20,832 nucleotides of DNA, taken from positions 1 through 20,832 of IMG/VR virus record IMGVR_UViG_3300021961_000772; one strand, given 5' to 3'. Under the pieces are notes generated by a model, which was not told where the DNA came from, made no database searches, and worked only from the letters and a program-made list of their open reading frames with translations. The position numbers and the translations under genes are program-made. The DNA comes from a virus. Positions 4,854 to 13,423 of the stretch are shown here, in pieces (position 1 is the first letter of the stretch; every line of letters begins with the position of its first letter).

Positions 4854-5035
4854 CGCTTTTTCTTATCGATCAGACTCCAAACCTGACTAACGCCGTACAG
4901 TACGGCGCCACCGACTACAGGCTCCGCAGCTTGAACAAGGTTGTGAGCATCAGCCTCAGACACTCCAACTGTAAGCAAGCCACCAGCAGCCAGGGTTAGC
5001 AAGTGCCGAATAAGGGAAGCAAGAAATACCGGCAT
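4850..5035 (-). CDS. Pam3-gp28-like holin, 61 aa
   Basis: Small membrane protein that probably forms the holin lesion in the inner membrane. The pattern matches the Pam3-gp28-type putative holins: IRHLLTLAAGGLLTVGVSEA, a short polar stretch, then VVGGAVLYGVSQVWSLIDKKK with the characteristic W-S-x-x-D-K-K-K end. Two membrane segments at about residues 8-24 and 38-55, basic C-terminus. GGAG lies seven bases before the ATG. The first 40 bases overlap the end of the upstream secreted-protein gene in another frame, and its stop overlaps the convergent plus-strand gene end. It closes the lysis-like cassette. Confidence 0.8.
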   Translation of the reverse strand: MPVFLASLIRHLLTLAAGGLLTVGVSEADAHNLVQAAEPVVGGAVLYGVSQVWSLIDKKKR

Positions 5036-5820
5036 AAAATTCTCCGTGTTCTCATAAACGTGGCGCTACCGTATTTACAATCCCGACGCCGTGGATCAAC
5101 AAAACCACCTCGAATGCAATTCATCCAAGGCTCCCAGTAATAGGCTAAATCACACTTAGCATATCGGTCCACCCATTTCTTTACGTCGATTGTACGGCCA
5201 TCAGTGCCGTCCATATCCGCTATACACGGCTTAGACAGATTAGGACTTTCTCCGTGGGACTCACAAACGTATCCCTTGGCGCAGCGTTGCCGGTGAGGAC
5301 TGTCAACAGGAACACACTGAGGCAAAGCAACAGATATCCGATGTAATAAAACTCTTCTGGCACTTTCATTTAGGTCACACTCCAAACAAGGACTGACGTA
5401 ACATGTCAGGTTAGTAGAGCTGCTAAACATCACAGCCAGGTCATTTAACTGCTTATCGAAGTATCCCATCAGCTTTTTATCGTTACGAAGCACGGCACGA
5501 CTGGCAGAGGCTATGGTATGCCCGTAGAACGCCTCATAACGCCCACAGCGACGATTTCTAAGGCAGGGGCCGTTAGAGAGATGGACTCGCACTACTTTCG
5601 GCCTAGAGTCAGTTATAAGCCTTTTAGGGCACTGGCACTCAGTTCCAAACGTATTGGTTAGCCAGGATAGTTTGAGCGTCTCATGGCCACGATACATCTT
5701 AACCGTTGCGTCACAGTTCCAATCCTTGTGACACATAGCCAGCAAACTTGGTGCTGCGCTTGCCGTAGGTAACTGAACAACCACCAACAGCATAAACACA
5801 ACCGCAAGCAGCGGCTTCAT
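4996..5820 (-). CDS. secreted cysteine-rich protein of the lysis cassette, 274 aa
   Basis: Exported protein of unknown activity. It has a clean Sec signal peptide (hydrophobic core 4-17, likely cut after ASA at residue 22) and about 18 cysteines in the mature part, so it must fold in the periplasm with many disulfides. Strand-like stretches each end in an acidic or polar residue: VVRVHLSNGPC (76-86), TCYVSPCLEC (139-148), YVCESHG (184-190), PCIADMDGTD (198-207) and CDLAYYWEPW (223-232). That spacing recalls a TIM-barrel glycosidase with Glu147, Glu187, Asp202/204 or Glu230 as candidate acids, but this is inference. I recall similar proteins in other phages without known function. The ATG overlaps the upstream stop (ATGA). 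Position suggests envelope degradation at lysis. Confidence 0.78.
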   Translation of the reverse strand: MKPLLAVVFMLLVVVQLPTASAAPSLLAMCHKDWNCDATVKMYRGHETLKLSWLTNTFGTECQCPKRLITDSRPKVVRVHLSNGPCLRNRRCGRYEAFYGHTIASASRAVLRNDKKLMGYFDKQLNDLAVMFSSSTNLTCYVSPCLECDLNESARRVLLHRISVALPQCVPVDSPHRQRCAKGYVCESHGESPNLSKPCIADMDGTDGRTIDVKKWVDRYAKCDLAYYWEPWMNCIRGGFVDPRRRDCKYGSATFMRTRRILCRYFLLPLFGTC

Positions 5821-6059
5821 TTTTCCAGCACCCTATCTAGCTTCTTATCCATGCGCTCAATCTGAGTTTGGATGTTGTTAAGTTCAGCCTTGAGGATCTG
5901 AACTTCCATTGTCACCTGATACTTGGATTGCTCAAGCTCATGAAGCGAGTTTTTAACCGCACGATAATCCATGCCAACGATGGAAATTACCACGCCGATG
6001 ATCGCTTTCACAGCAAGGTCAAACCAATACTTGAGTTGTGTAAAATCTCCGTCCGTCAA
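5817..6059 (-). CDS. membrane protein with coiled coil, i-spanin-like, 80 aa
   Basis: One membrane segment at about residues 14-30 (DLAVKAIIGVVISIVGM) is followed by a long heptad region (33-78) rich in Leu, Glu, Lys and Gln. That topology, N-terminus in and coiled coil outside, fits an inner-membrane spanin, although membrane-anchored XhlA-like lysis accessories share it. The start is TTG at 6059, supported by a strong GGGAGG ribosome site four bases upstream and by overlap with the upstream stop (TTGA). It overlaps the next gene as ATGA. If it is an i-spanin, the outer lipoprotein is not beside it; the nested lipoprotein at 3915-4184 is one candidate. Confidence 0.75.
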   Translation of the reverse strand: MTDGDFTQLKYWFDLAVKAIIGVVISIVGMDYRAVKNSLHELEQSKYQVTMEVQILKAELNNIQTQIERMDKKLDRVLEK

Positions 6060-6475
6060 TGCACCCTCCCGCCGCCATAAGCATCTATAACTACTATTTC
6101 TGCTTCGGGAGTGTTCCCCATAAGTTCCATGAACTTTTGGAACGCCGATTTGCTTGCTAATATCGCTGATTCACTGCCAAGTTTGCCAAACTGCAAACCA
6201 ACTAAGATACAACCATGCGTATCCTTATGCGTATTGCCAGCGTGAATCAAAATCTGGCTACGCTCTGGGACATCCATAATTTGGTAGGTTAAACCAAACT
6301 TAGGACTACGATGAAGTTTGAGTTTGTAACGACCGACTGGAATACAACTGATCAACTTCTCGTTGTATTTCCAAGAGTCTTCAAGCGTAACCAACTCAGG
6401 AGAGCCGTCGATACAGAGGACGCCCATTGTAGCGCCGTTATGCTCTGTAACTCTGACTAACCTAAGCTGCTTCAT
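6056..6475 (-). CDS. DUF5675 family protein, L,D-transpeptidase-like motif, 139 aa
   Basis: Matches the DUF5675 pattern: TLEDSW near residue 30, SCIPVGRY (43-50), SPKFGLTY (57-64), VPERSQILIHAGN (69-81) and DTHGCI (85-90). The His78 and THGC89 pair resembles the catalytic H...(S/T)HGC motif of YkuD L,D-transpeptidases, so a cysteine enzyme acting on peptidoglycan is a reasonable idea, but the family's activity is not established as far as I know. No signal peptide. It overlaps the fibre gene by four bases upstream (ATGA-type) and leads the lysis-like cassette. Similar proteins are common in phage tail-to-lysis regions. Confidence 0.83.
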   Translation of the reverse strand: MKQLRLVRVTEHNGATMGVLCIDGSPELVTLEDSWKYNEKLISCIPVGRYKLKLHRSPKFGLTYQIMDVPERSQILIHAGNTHKDTHGCILVGLQFGKLGSESAILASKSAFQKFMELMGNTPEAEIVVIDAYGGGRVH

Positions 6476-7632
6476 GCTTCCAACGCTGCTATACGGGCTT
6501 CGAGGGATTCTACTTTGGCGTTAAGTTCTTGGATGGCCTTGCAAAGGACGGAAGTTAGACGATCATAGCTAATAGCGTCTGGCTCTCCTTCTATGTTCTT
6601 TGCAACAACTTCAGGAACAACATTCACCATCTCTTCGGCGATAAATCCAACGTCGTGACGATCTGGCTCTGCCTTGTATGTAAATGCAACGGGCCGCATC
6701 GCAAGAACTTCAGCCAGTCCATACGAGCCATCCTCGATGTTATCTTTATAACGAGCTGATGAGGTATCGTATGTCCAGTCTCCCGTTGAGTTATTCCACT
6801 TCATGAAATGAGTGCCAACGCCGGACGTAATGTTCAGAATTCTATAAGCGAATCCGGAGCCGTTGTATATTAGTGGAACGCCAGAATAAGCGCCCCCTAA
6901 AATTGCAGAGGCATTGCCAATAGCAATAGTAGTTGCGCCAGCTACTTGACATGAAAAAGCTGAACCTGCCGCTGTTCCAGAGTTAGCACCGTTTACAACA
7001 ATTAGTTTTTGCCCTGTGCCATCTCCGATTGTTAAAAAACTGATTGGAGCAGTTGTTCCGATACCGACACGATTGTTAGTTCGATCTACATATATTGGAG
7101 CACTTGCTATGTTAGTAATTTGAAACTGAGTACCATCGTAGACCATCTCTACAATGTCACCAGTCTTAAACTCGTTACCAACAAGCGCTGTTCCTTGACG
7201 CTGCAATGTTTTAGCACCAACGCCATTCACATTAATCGTAGCAGCGCCAGTGACAGTAGCATTTGCAATCCAACGGAAGGTTTGACCTGTAGCATAGGCA
7301 GTGATCGCAGGGGATAACGTGATGGTATAGGCAGTGCTAGTTCCTCCAGACGTTCCACCCCATAATGGAGAGCTGTCCTGCACCTGCGCCGTTTGTGCAG
7401 CATCCGTTCTAGCAGTAGCAGCACCGATATTGGTCAGCTTATTGCCGCCAAGGTTAAGGTTACCAGTAGCAGCGTTAGAACCATCCTTGTTAAGGCACTG
7501 ATTGATACCAGTGGCAAAGTCATCGTCCTGTGTGTCATGGCGTCCAGCCTCAATGCCTATGCCTAGTGAAGCATCGCCTACCCAACCACCAGTTGCATTA
7601 TTGCCCTTCGTATAGTTCCCGCCCGACCACAT
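6472..7632 (-). CDS. tail fibre with C-terminal S74 intramolecular chaperone, 386 aa
   Basis: Trimeric host-recognition fibre. The N-terminal part has the common phage fibre signature EAGRHDTQDDDFATGINQCL with LNLGGNKLTNIG, used to attach to the tail. The middle is Gly/Thr/Ala-rich beta structure with an RVGIGTTAP stretch. The C-terminus is a peptidase S74 (endosialidase-type) chaperone: SSARYKDNI with Ser291 and Lys296 as the self-cleavage dyad, AFTY, HDVGFIAEEM, ISYDRLTSVL and a final coiled coil (AKVESLEARIAALEA). Self-cleavage would leave about 290 residues as mature fibre. AGGAGG lies seven bases before the ATG. It is short for a fibre, so it may be a secondary fibre or tailspike-like tip. 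Confidence 0.92.
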   Translation of the reverse strand: MWSGGNYTKGNNATGGWVGDASLGIGIEAGRHDTQDDDFATGINQCLNKDGSNAATGNLNLGGNKLTNIGAATARTDAAQTAQVQDSSPLWGGTSGGTSTAYTITLSPAITAYATGQTFRWIANATVTGAATINVNGVGAKTLQRQGTALVGNEFKTGDIVEMVYDGTQFQITNIASAPIYVDRTNNRVGIGTTAPISFLTIGDGTGQKLIVVNGANSGTAAGSAFSCQVAGATTIAIGNASAILGGAYSGVPLIYNGSGFAYRILNITSGVGTHFMKWNNSTGDWTYDTSSARYKDNIEDGSYGLAEVLAMRPVAFTYKAEPDRHDVGFIAEEMVNVVPEVVAKNIEGEPDAISYDRLTSVLCKAIQELNAKVESLEARIAALEA

Positions 7633-7643
7633 AATGTATCCTC

Positions 7644-9926
7644 CTAAATTAAACTCAAAACTTTATCGACGTATTCTCGTGTTTCTCTCGGAACCTTGAC
7701 GTAAGCCTTTATATTGGCCCAGGTTGGACGTTTGCCCTCTGCCCTTACCTTAGCCATGGCTCGCTTAATGTTGTTCGGCCCCCAGTTGTACGCAGCCAGC
7801 GCAAGGCTCTCATCGCCAAACTCACTAAGCTGCTGTTGAAGGTAACGACTGCCACCCTCTACATTTTGCTTAGGGTCTTTAGCATCAACGCCAAGGTCAC
7901 GAGCGGTTGCTGGCATAAGCTGCATAAGGCCACGAGCGCCCTTGCTGCTGACTGCATCCTGCTTACCGCCTGACTCAACCTTCATCACAGCCTTGACCAG
8001 TGACGCCGGTGCGTACTTCTCACCAGTGGGTATGCTGATGTCTTGTTTACCAACTTTAGCTTCAACTGGAGCGTTTAGAGTTTTCTCAAGCTCCATAATA
8101 CGCTGCTCAAGCATCGTGTTCTCTGCATCTAAATCATTTGGTGTTGGAGATGTGCTTGTAGCGATTGTCGGCTCAACAGAGCTGCGCTTTACGTTAAACT
8201 TAATTTCTCTGGCTGCGCTTAAATCAATGTTAGCTGGAGGGATTGAACCAGGAATAAATGTTTTGTTGTCAATCAACATTCCAATATCGTTAGCTTTCAA
8301 CAAAGCATCTAATTCGGCTTCGTCGATTGCTTTACCGCCAAGAAAAGCGTCGCTTCCTTGATTTTCTCGCAATGTGTTTCTAATTCTGTTTACAGCATCG
8401 GAAGCATCTTCATAGATAACTCCTTGCTTTGCGTCAGAGGCAATCGGCGCTGCTGTTGCAGTTTCCGCTCCAGGGAAAACTATTCGGTCTCCAGTTTGCT
8501 CTTGCGGCATTGCCGTAACTCCTCTTGCTGCAAGTTGTCGAACAATATCCGGCCATGATTGTTCCATCGCTTGTCCAGCTTTTCCACTGGCAGTTAAAGC
8601 TCGACCAAGCAAACTTTGTCCTGGTTTAGTTCCAGCTAATGCCAAACCACCAGCAAGGACAGTTCCTAATACGGGACTTCCGGTAAGATACGCTGCCCCA
8701 GGTAGACCAGCACCGCCCGTTGTATAAAGCAGCGCACGAGTTAAATCCTGCGGTGTCATTGGCTTTTCAGCCGCACGTTTAGCTCGCTCTATAACTGGTT
8801 CTACAACAAGCAGATCCCGCTTATCTTTATTAAGTTGCTTAACTTCGGGTGCGTATTCTTCAATCGTTTCTTTTACATCTGTATAAAACCGCCGCCAAAA
8901 CGTAGGGTCAGTTTCAGGCGATTGCTTCCAGTTTTCGCCAATCGCTTTCTTTTGCTGATTAAGATAAACGAGTGAGCCTTGCCCTTGTTCTTTAAGGGCT
9001 TTCAGAAACTCATTAACTTTTTCTTTGTAATATTTAACTTCAGTAGCAGGAGCTTTAGTTTGAATCCACTCAAGTGTTTTATCCAAACGTGGAATAATTC
9101 CAGTTTTACGAGTCTTATCTACTTCCTGCAAAACGCCTTGAATTGCAGTTTCCGTAGACTCTTTAGCATCACGTAAATTTGAGTATAAAACATCAGGATT
9201 AGTAGACGTTCCTAAGGTTTTGTTTTCAATTAACTTGTCGGCAGAACTTTTTAATTGAGTTTCAAAATCTCCAGGTAACGATTCAATAATTTGATTTTTT
9301 GCAGCCTTAGTATAATCCGATTGTCTAATGCCTAACGCACTTCGCAACAACCCTTTCCCACCTTCTTCAAGTATTGGAGCAATAGATTTAGCTGCTGCTT
9401 TTAAACCTGACAATGACAATGGTGCTAATAATGCGCCCGTAATAGCCCCATAAGGACTACCAGTTGCATATTCCCCGGCTTCACTACCAGCGTACGAAGC
9501 CAATCCGAGCCCGGCGCTTTGTAGCGGTTTTGCTAATGAGGTTAAGGCTTCTGCTTTGCCACCAGGAACTGGAGCCATAAAGCTGAGAGCAGTTTCTAAT
9601 CCGCTTAATCCTTGAGCTTCTCGCTGTTGAGCATAGAGGTTTTTAAGTGCGTTTACCTTGGATAGTTCTTCAGCGTAGTAATCCTGTGGCGCTGCGCCAG
9701 TAGCTAGCCCATATATGTCACGACCAATGGCGGGAACGGCAGCGATACCTTTGCTTAGTTGTCCAAACGTAAGAATGTCACCAAGGTTAATTAAACCGCC
9801 GGTTCCTGTAGCAAGAGCGTTTGTTATGGATCCGCCAACAGGCGCAGGTTGAGACGCTGATAGTGTAGCCTCAAGTTGCGCTATGCGTTGCTCCAATAAT
9901 GCGTTCTCTTGCTCAATAGGATCCAT
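7644..9926 (-). CDS. internal virion protein with C-terminal lytic transglycosylase, 760 aa
   Basis: Ejection protein that locally opens peptidoglycan during DNA entry. The last 130 residues form an SLT domain: KAVMKVESGG with catalytic Glu651, SKGARGLMQLMPATA, AYNWGPNN and VPRETREYVDKV. The first 550 residues are Ala/Gly-rich and helical with several hydrophobic stretches. A coiled-coil motif, ENALLEQRIAQLEATL, occurs at residues 7-22 and again just before the enzyme (602-617, ENTMLEQRIMELEKTL). The ATG shares a base with the upstream stop (TAATG). Podoviruses place such enzymes in ejection proteins (T7 gp16 is the known example). It is probably packaged in the head and ejected with the proteins coded upstream. 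Confidence 0.88.
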   Translation of the reverse strand: MDPIEQENALLEQRIAQLEATLSASQPAPVGGSITNALATGTGGLINLGDILTFGQLSKGIAAVPAIGRDIYGLATGAAPQDYYAEELSKVNALKNLYAQQREAQGLSGLETALSFMAPVPGGKAEALTSLAKPLQSAGLGLASYAGSEAGEYATGSPYGAITGALLAPLSLSGLKAAAKSIAPILEEGGKGLLRSALGIRQSDYTKAAKNQIIESLPGDFETQLKSSADKLIENKTLGTSTNPDVLYSNLRDAKESTETAIQGVLQEVDKTRKTGIIPRLDKTLEWIQTKAPATEVKYYKEKVNEFLKALKEQGQGSLVYLNQQKKAIGENWKQSPETDPTFWRRFYTDVKETIEEYAPEVKQLNKDKRDLLVVEPVIERAKRAAEKPMTPQDLTRALLYTTGGAGLPGAAYLTGSPVLGTVLAGGLALAGTKPGQSLLGRALTASGKAGQAMEQSWPDIVRQLAARGVTAMPQEQTGDRIVFPGAETATAAPIASDAKQGVIYEDASDAVNRIRNTLRENQGSDAFLGGKAIDEAELDALLKANDIGMLIDNKTFIPGSIPPANIDLSAAREIKFNVKRSSVEPTIATSTSPTPNDLDAENTMLEQRIMELEKTLNAPVEAKVGKQDISIPTGEKYAPASLVKAVMKVESGGKQDAVSSKGARGLMQLMPATARDLGVDAKDPKQNVEGGSRYLQQQLSEFGDESLALAAYNWGPNNIKRAMAKVRAEGKRPTWANIKAYVKVPRETREYVDKVLSLI

Positions 9927-10942
9927 TACTTTCTCTGTGTTGCTAACGCTTCAAGTTTTGCTAAACGTTCTTTTAACTCACGATTCTTTTTAGCTGCTTC
10001 AGATTCGCTACCTGGCGTTTCTATTTTTGCGCCTGTGCCAAACATCTTTGTAAGCTCCTCTGGCGAGCTGGTGGCAACCTCTACAGTACGTTGTGCTCGC
10101 TTGCTATTTAGATCGATAAGCGTATCCCAAGCGGCCACAATATCTGCTTTTGTAGCTGTTAAAGATTTGCCAGTAATTATATCAGCCGCCTTTTTTTCTT
10201 GGCCTGTAAGCGTAGCGCCAAAGTTAGCCTTTCGATAAAGCTGAATTACAGCTTCATTTGCTTGATTAAACCCTGTCTCGCCTAAATTAAATCCAGTAGT
10301 TAAAACGGTCTTTAACTTAACTGGGTCCATTTCCGCTATCCTATCTCGCTGTGCTTTAGCAGCGTCAGCAAATGTAGAAGCCTCAGTAATAGCTGTTTGA
10401 ACGCCTGTAGGCAGTTGTTGTTTTGTACGAGCGGCAGTAGCACCGGCAACTGCTAGTGCTCTATCAAGTTCGGCTTGTGCTTTGCGATTAAAAAGTTTTG
10501 TCCCTTCAGGTCCAAGTTCAAATTCAGCAAGAGCCTTTTGCTTAGCAACTTCTTGTCCTATAGCAGTTTTCTGCAACAATTCTTGTTGCGCTAAAGCACG
10601 AGATAACGCACTAAGTCGTCCACCAACTCCAGAACCTACAGCTTCGCTTGGTAACGCTGCTAAGAAGTCTGTACGAGCTTCTGGCGTAGTCAAAGCCGCC
10701 ATTTGATTAGCGTACTGCTGTGTTTGCAGTCCCATATCAAATGCTTCCTTCCGTGCCTGGTATCCAAGCAATGAAGCTACTAACGCACCGCCAAGGGTGA
10801 CGCCAAGATTCTGCATCGGACTGGCGTATGGATTAACCAGACTGGGAAGTGCCTGAGCTACACCTTGAGCGCCAAGACCCCACCCAGTATCCAGTGGCGT
10901 ATACTGTAATCCTGCTAATGCGTTAGTAAGTTCATCTGCCAT
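9926..10942 (-). CDS. internal/ejection protein candidate, 338 aa
   Basis: Ala/Gln/Leu-rich helical protein. The N-terminal third has a hydrophobic segment (NLGVTLGGALVASLLGY, about 45-61). The middle contains IQLYRKANFGATLTGQE, a stretch I associate with podovirus internal virion proteins, and the C-terminus ends in a charged coiled coil (KKNRELKERLAKLEALA). The next gene starts with a very similar coiled coil, so the two products may associate. Its ATG follows the upstream TAA by two bases. A role in DNA ejection is inferred from composition, motif and position between the hub region and the transglycosylase protein. Confidence 0.75.
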   Translation of the reverse strand: MADELTNALAGLQYTPLDTGWGLGAQGVAQALPSLVNPYASPMQNLGVTLGGALVASLLGYQARKEAFDMGLQTQQYANQMAALTTPEARTDFLAALPSEAVGSGVGGRLSALSRALAQQELLQKTAIGQEVAKQKALAEFELGPEGTKLFNRKAQAELDRALAVAGATAARTKQQLPTGVQTAITEASTFADAAKAQRDRIAEMDPVKLKTVLTTGFNLGETGFNQANEAVIQLYRKANFGATLTGQEKKAADIITGKSLTATKADIVAAWDTLIDLNSKRAQRTVEVATSSPEELTKMFGTGAKIETPGSESEAAKKNRELKERLAKLEALATQRK

Positions 10943-10944
10943 AA

Positions 10945-11886
10945 TTAGCTACCGCCCATTAAGCCTCGTGTAATTCCTGCTCCAACACCCTGTGCTGCTC
11001 CAGTGATGCCAGCATTTACGGTTGATTGGCTCCCACCTTGCTGTGGCCCATAACCTGCCATAATCCGAGCAGCTAAAGCCGCTTCGTCGGCGTTAGATCC
11101 ACCACCGCCACCGCCTTTGGTCATTTGAGCAAGCCTCAAACGATTCTGCATTTCAAGCTGATTTTGTCGTGCTTGCCATTGACGTTGTTTTTCAGCTTCA
11201 GAGCCAGTGAACTGGAATCCTTGCTGTTGGCCATACAGGTCAAGGTAAGGACTAGCCATTTGGCTTGGCAACAATGCCGTGCCAGTGGCTTGTTGATAAC
11301 CTTGCTGCTGGTAACCTTGAGCTGCTTGCCATGCTGCGTTTTGTGCGTCTTGTCGAGCTGTGTTTTGTTGATCTGCAAGCTGACGTGTCAATGCTTGATA
11401 TGCTGGAGAGTTTGGATCTAACCCACGCTCTACGAGGCTTTGCTGTAGTTGTTCGTTCTGTCGTGCAAACTGCTCTTGATTCTTACGTTCAAACTGTCCG
11501 TAAATCGTATCGTATGCTCGTTGCATACCCTGCTCGAATTGAGGCTGATATTGTTGCTGGAACGTATTTGGATCAAAGTTACGAACGTCGTTAATACCTT
11601 CCTGTACCAAACCCTCTAGACCGCCCTGAATCTGTTGTTGCGGTGTGGGAGCTGCTGGTGCTGCTGGTGCTGCTGGTCCCTGAGTAGTAGGAGTAGAGGC
11701 TTTCGGCGCAAAGGGATTTTGCTTAGCTGGCACAAACGGCTTTGTTTGGTTAGCCAAACGCTTACCGTAGCCATCAACCTTGTAGCCTTCTTTGTCTACC
11801 CATTGACCATTAAACTGCCAGTTCCCCCGCTTAGAAAGTGGAGGAGTTTTAGGGTCTTTAGCCATTGCTGTTTTTGCTGGTGCCAT
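10945..11886 (-). CDS. virion/internal protein candidate, Gln-Ala-rich, 313 aa
   Basis: No family recognised. The start is ATG 11886, two bases after the hub gene stop (TAA TT ATG) with AGG upstream; the longer frame from 11982 would run through the hub gene. The N-terminus MAPAKTAMAKDP, then LSKRGNW, resembles the start of the 287-residue protein at 14287, also at DNA level. It continues through a Pro/Ala linker, a long Gln-rich helical region (about 90-230, many QQ and RQ pairs) and a Gly-rich tail with GGGGGG and GAAQGVGAGITRGLMGG. Such composition fits an internal head or ejection protein in a podovirus, but that is inference. Confidence 0.72.
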   Translation of the reverse strand: MAPAKTAMAKDPKTPPLSKRGNWQFNGQWVDKEGYKVDGYGKRLANQTKPFVPAKQNPFAPKASTPTTQGPAAPAAPAAPTPQQQIQGGLEGLVQEGINDVRNFDPNTFQQQYQPQFEQGMQRAYDTIYGQFERKNQEQFARQNEQLQQSLVERGLDPNSPAYQALTRQLADQQNTARQDAQNAAWQAAQGYQQQGYQQATGTALLPSQMASPYLDLYGQQQGFQFTGSEAEKQRQWQARQNQLEMQNRLRLAQMTKGGGGGGSNADEAALAARIMAGYGPQQGGSQSTVNAGITGAAQGVGAGITRGLMGGS

Positions 11887-11888
11887 AA

Positions 11889-13421
11889 TTATACCTGTCC
11901 ACCCATATCGTATCGAACCTCGAATCCTAGTATCTGCATAGTTGAGTTCTTTAGTGAACCGCCAAATCGTACAGCGGCACAATGGCCCTGACCCTTAGTG
12001 GCGTATCGGTCAAAGACGTATTCAACCTCTGCTGACCACGGACTGCCCCATGGACTACCCCAGGGAGTAAATGCGCCACTAGGCGTTGCCACTGCTGTTA
12101 CTGTAGCCGCTCTCTTAAAGTCAGTATCCAAACCAATGTTTAAGGTTACCCCACGCTTCACCTTTAGGATTGGTCGAATGTCCTTGAACGCCTTGTAGTT
12201 TGACCGGCTACCATAGAAACTAAACGCTGACCGGCCACTATAGGCTATAGCTTGGCTCTCAGTCGCTGTTACAGCATCGGCCTGACCTGTCTCACCCTTC
12301 CACACAATACCCGTTGAGGATGCGTAATAGGGCTTCTGATTGAACAGGCAGCTACTGAAAGCGTGTTCATCATTGTAAAGCTGGAACTGGGTCCAACCCT
12401 TAGTATCAATGCTGTAAACTAAGAAACGGCATGAGCTACCAGTTGTGGGGATGCTGATATATACCCTGCGACCCTGCGGCCAGAAAAAGCCCGACCACTG
12501 ATGGTCAAACGGAGAAACAGCAGCATATTGCGAGATAAGAGGATTTACCTTGTAGCTAACAATCTGAACGGCTGCCTCTGGGTCTGACATGAACAAGCCA
12601 GAAATAGGCACAATTCCTTGTTCCGTTATAACCCAAACGTCATTGTTAATTCGGACAAACGCCCTATGGCCAAGAGGTCTACCGATATAATATCGAGCTA
12701 CCAATGCCCAGGATGTAGGGTCGCCAGCATAGGTACCGTTGTAGAAAACAATCTCGCCTTCACTGCTACATGCCCAGAAATAATCTTGGCTGGTCATGCT
12801 AGTATTGGTGCTAAAGCTGCCAATGCCTACAAGGTAGCCACCCTTAGTAAAGACGTATTGGAAGTCAAAGGATGTAAGAGCAGGAGTGCCAGCGGTTCCA
12901 GTTACCTGCAAACCGCCATACCAAACCTTAGCTGTGTTTTCTTCTACGAAATATAATCGTTCTTTATAAGCAGTAACGTTAATGAGATTAGCAGTTGTAA
13001 CGCCGGTAAAGGTTACGTCAATAACGTTACCAGTCCCCGTATAAACCTTTGCGTTATCCACCCCGTTACACATGTAAAGGTTGTTGCCATAGGTTACCGT
13101 CTGAAACTCACCGTTTGTAACGGTCGTAGCGCCCTTGATTGATGTAGACACCCCAGCAGTCGTTATCTTGTAAATGTTGCTGCTGGTGGCCGCTATCAGC
13201 TGCGTAGTGGCATCTTTAAGCTGTAGTGATGTCAGGGTCACAATAGGCGTAGCAGCACCTATATCGGCAAACTGCTCGTAGCCAAGACGAACGGTTGGAG
13301 CGTTTGCACCTGGAAACACATTAACAAGTTCCAGAGCAAACGTTGGCTCCATGTTGTCTATTGGACTTACTAGGTCCAAGCCACCGTATGGAGGTGGCAT
13401 TGTGAATCCCTGAAAGGCCAT
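11889..13421 (-). CDS. tail hub / packaged DNA stabilisation protein, P22 gp10-like, 510 aa
   Basis: Predicted to form the lower head-tail connector ring that plugs the tail and holds packaged DNA. It opens PPPYGGLDLVSPIDNMEPTF and continues NVFPGANAPTVRLGY, the recognisable start of P22 gp10/podovirus hub proteins. The body is a series of short beta strands with repeated N/G-x-L-Y or Y-F turns (NNLYMCNG, RLYFVEE, VWYGG, DYFWACSS, DVWVITEQG), consistent with a beta-propeller. A GSPWGSPW repeat sits near residue 460. The start follows the upstream stop as TAA TT ATG. It is flanked on both sides by ejection-type proteins. Confidence 0.85.
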   Translation of the reverse strand: MAFQGFTMPPPYGGLDLVSPIDNMEPTFALELVNVFPGANAPTVRLGYEQFADIGAATPIVTLTSLQLKDATTQLIAATSSNIYKITTAGVSTSIKGATTVTNGEFQTVTYGNNLYMCNGVDNAKVYTGTGNVIDVTFTGVTTANLINVTAYKERLYFVEENTAKVWYGGLQVTGTAGTPALTSFDFQYVFTKGGYLVGIGSFSTNTSMTSQDYFWACSSEGEIVFYNGTYAGDPTSWALVARYYIGRPLGHRAFVRINNDVWVITEQGIVPISGLFMSDPEAAVQIVSYKVNPLISQYAAVSPFDHQWSGFFWPQGRRVYISIPTTGSSCRFLVYSIDTKGWTQFQLYNDEHAFSSCLFNQKPYYASSTGIVWKGETGQADAVTATESQAIAYSGRSAFSFYGSRSNYKAFKDIRPILKVKRGVTLNIGLDTDFKRAATVTAVATPSGAFTPWGSPWGSPWSAEVEYVFDRYATKGQGHCAAVRFGGSLKNSTMQILGFEVRYDMGGQV

Positions 13422-13423
13422 AA

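Noticed and set aside
11889-11982. Upstream extension of the 313-residue gene
   Set aside because: It is coded inside the hub gene; ATG 11886 has the stop-TT-ATG junction.
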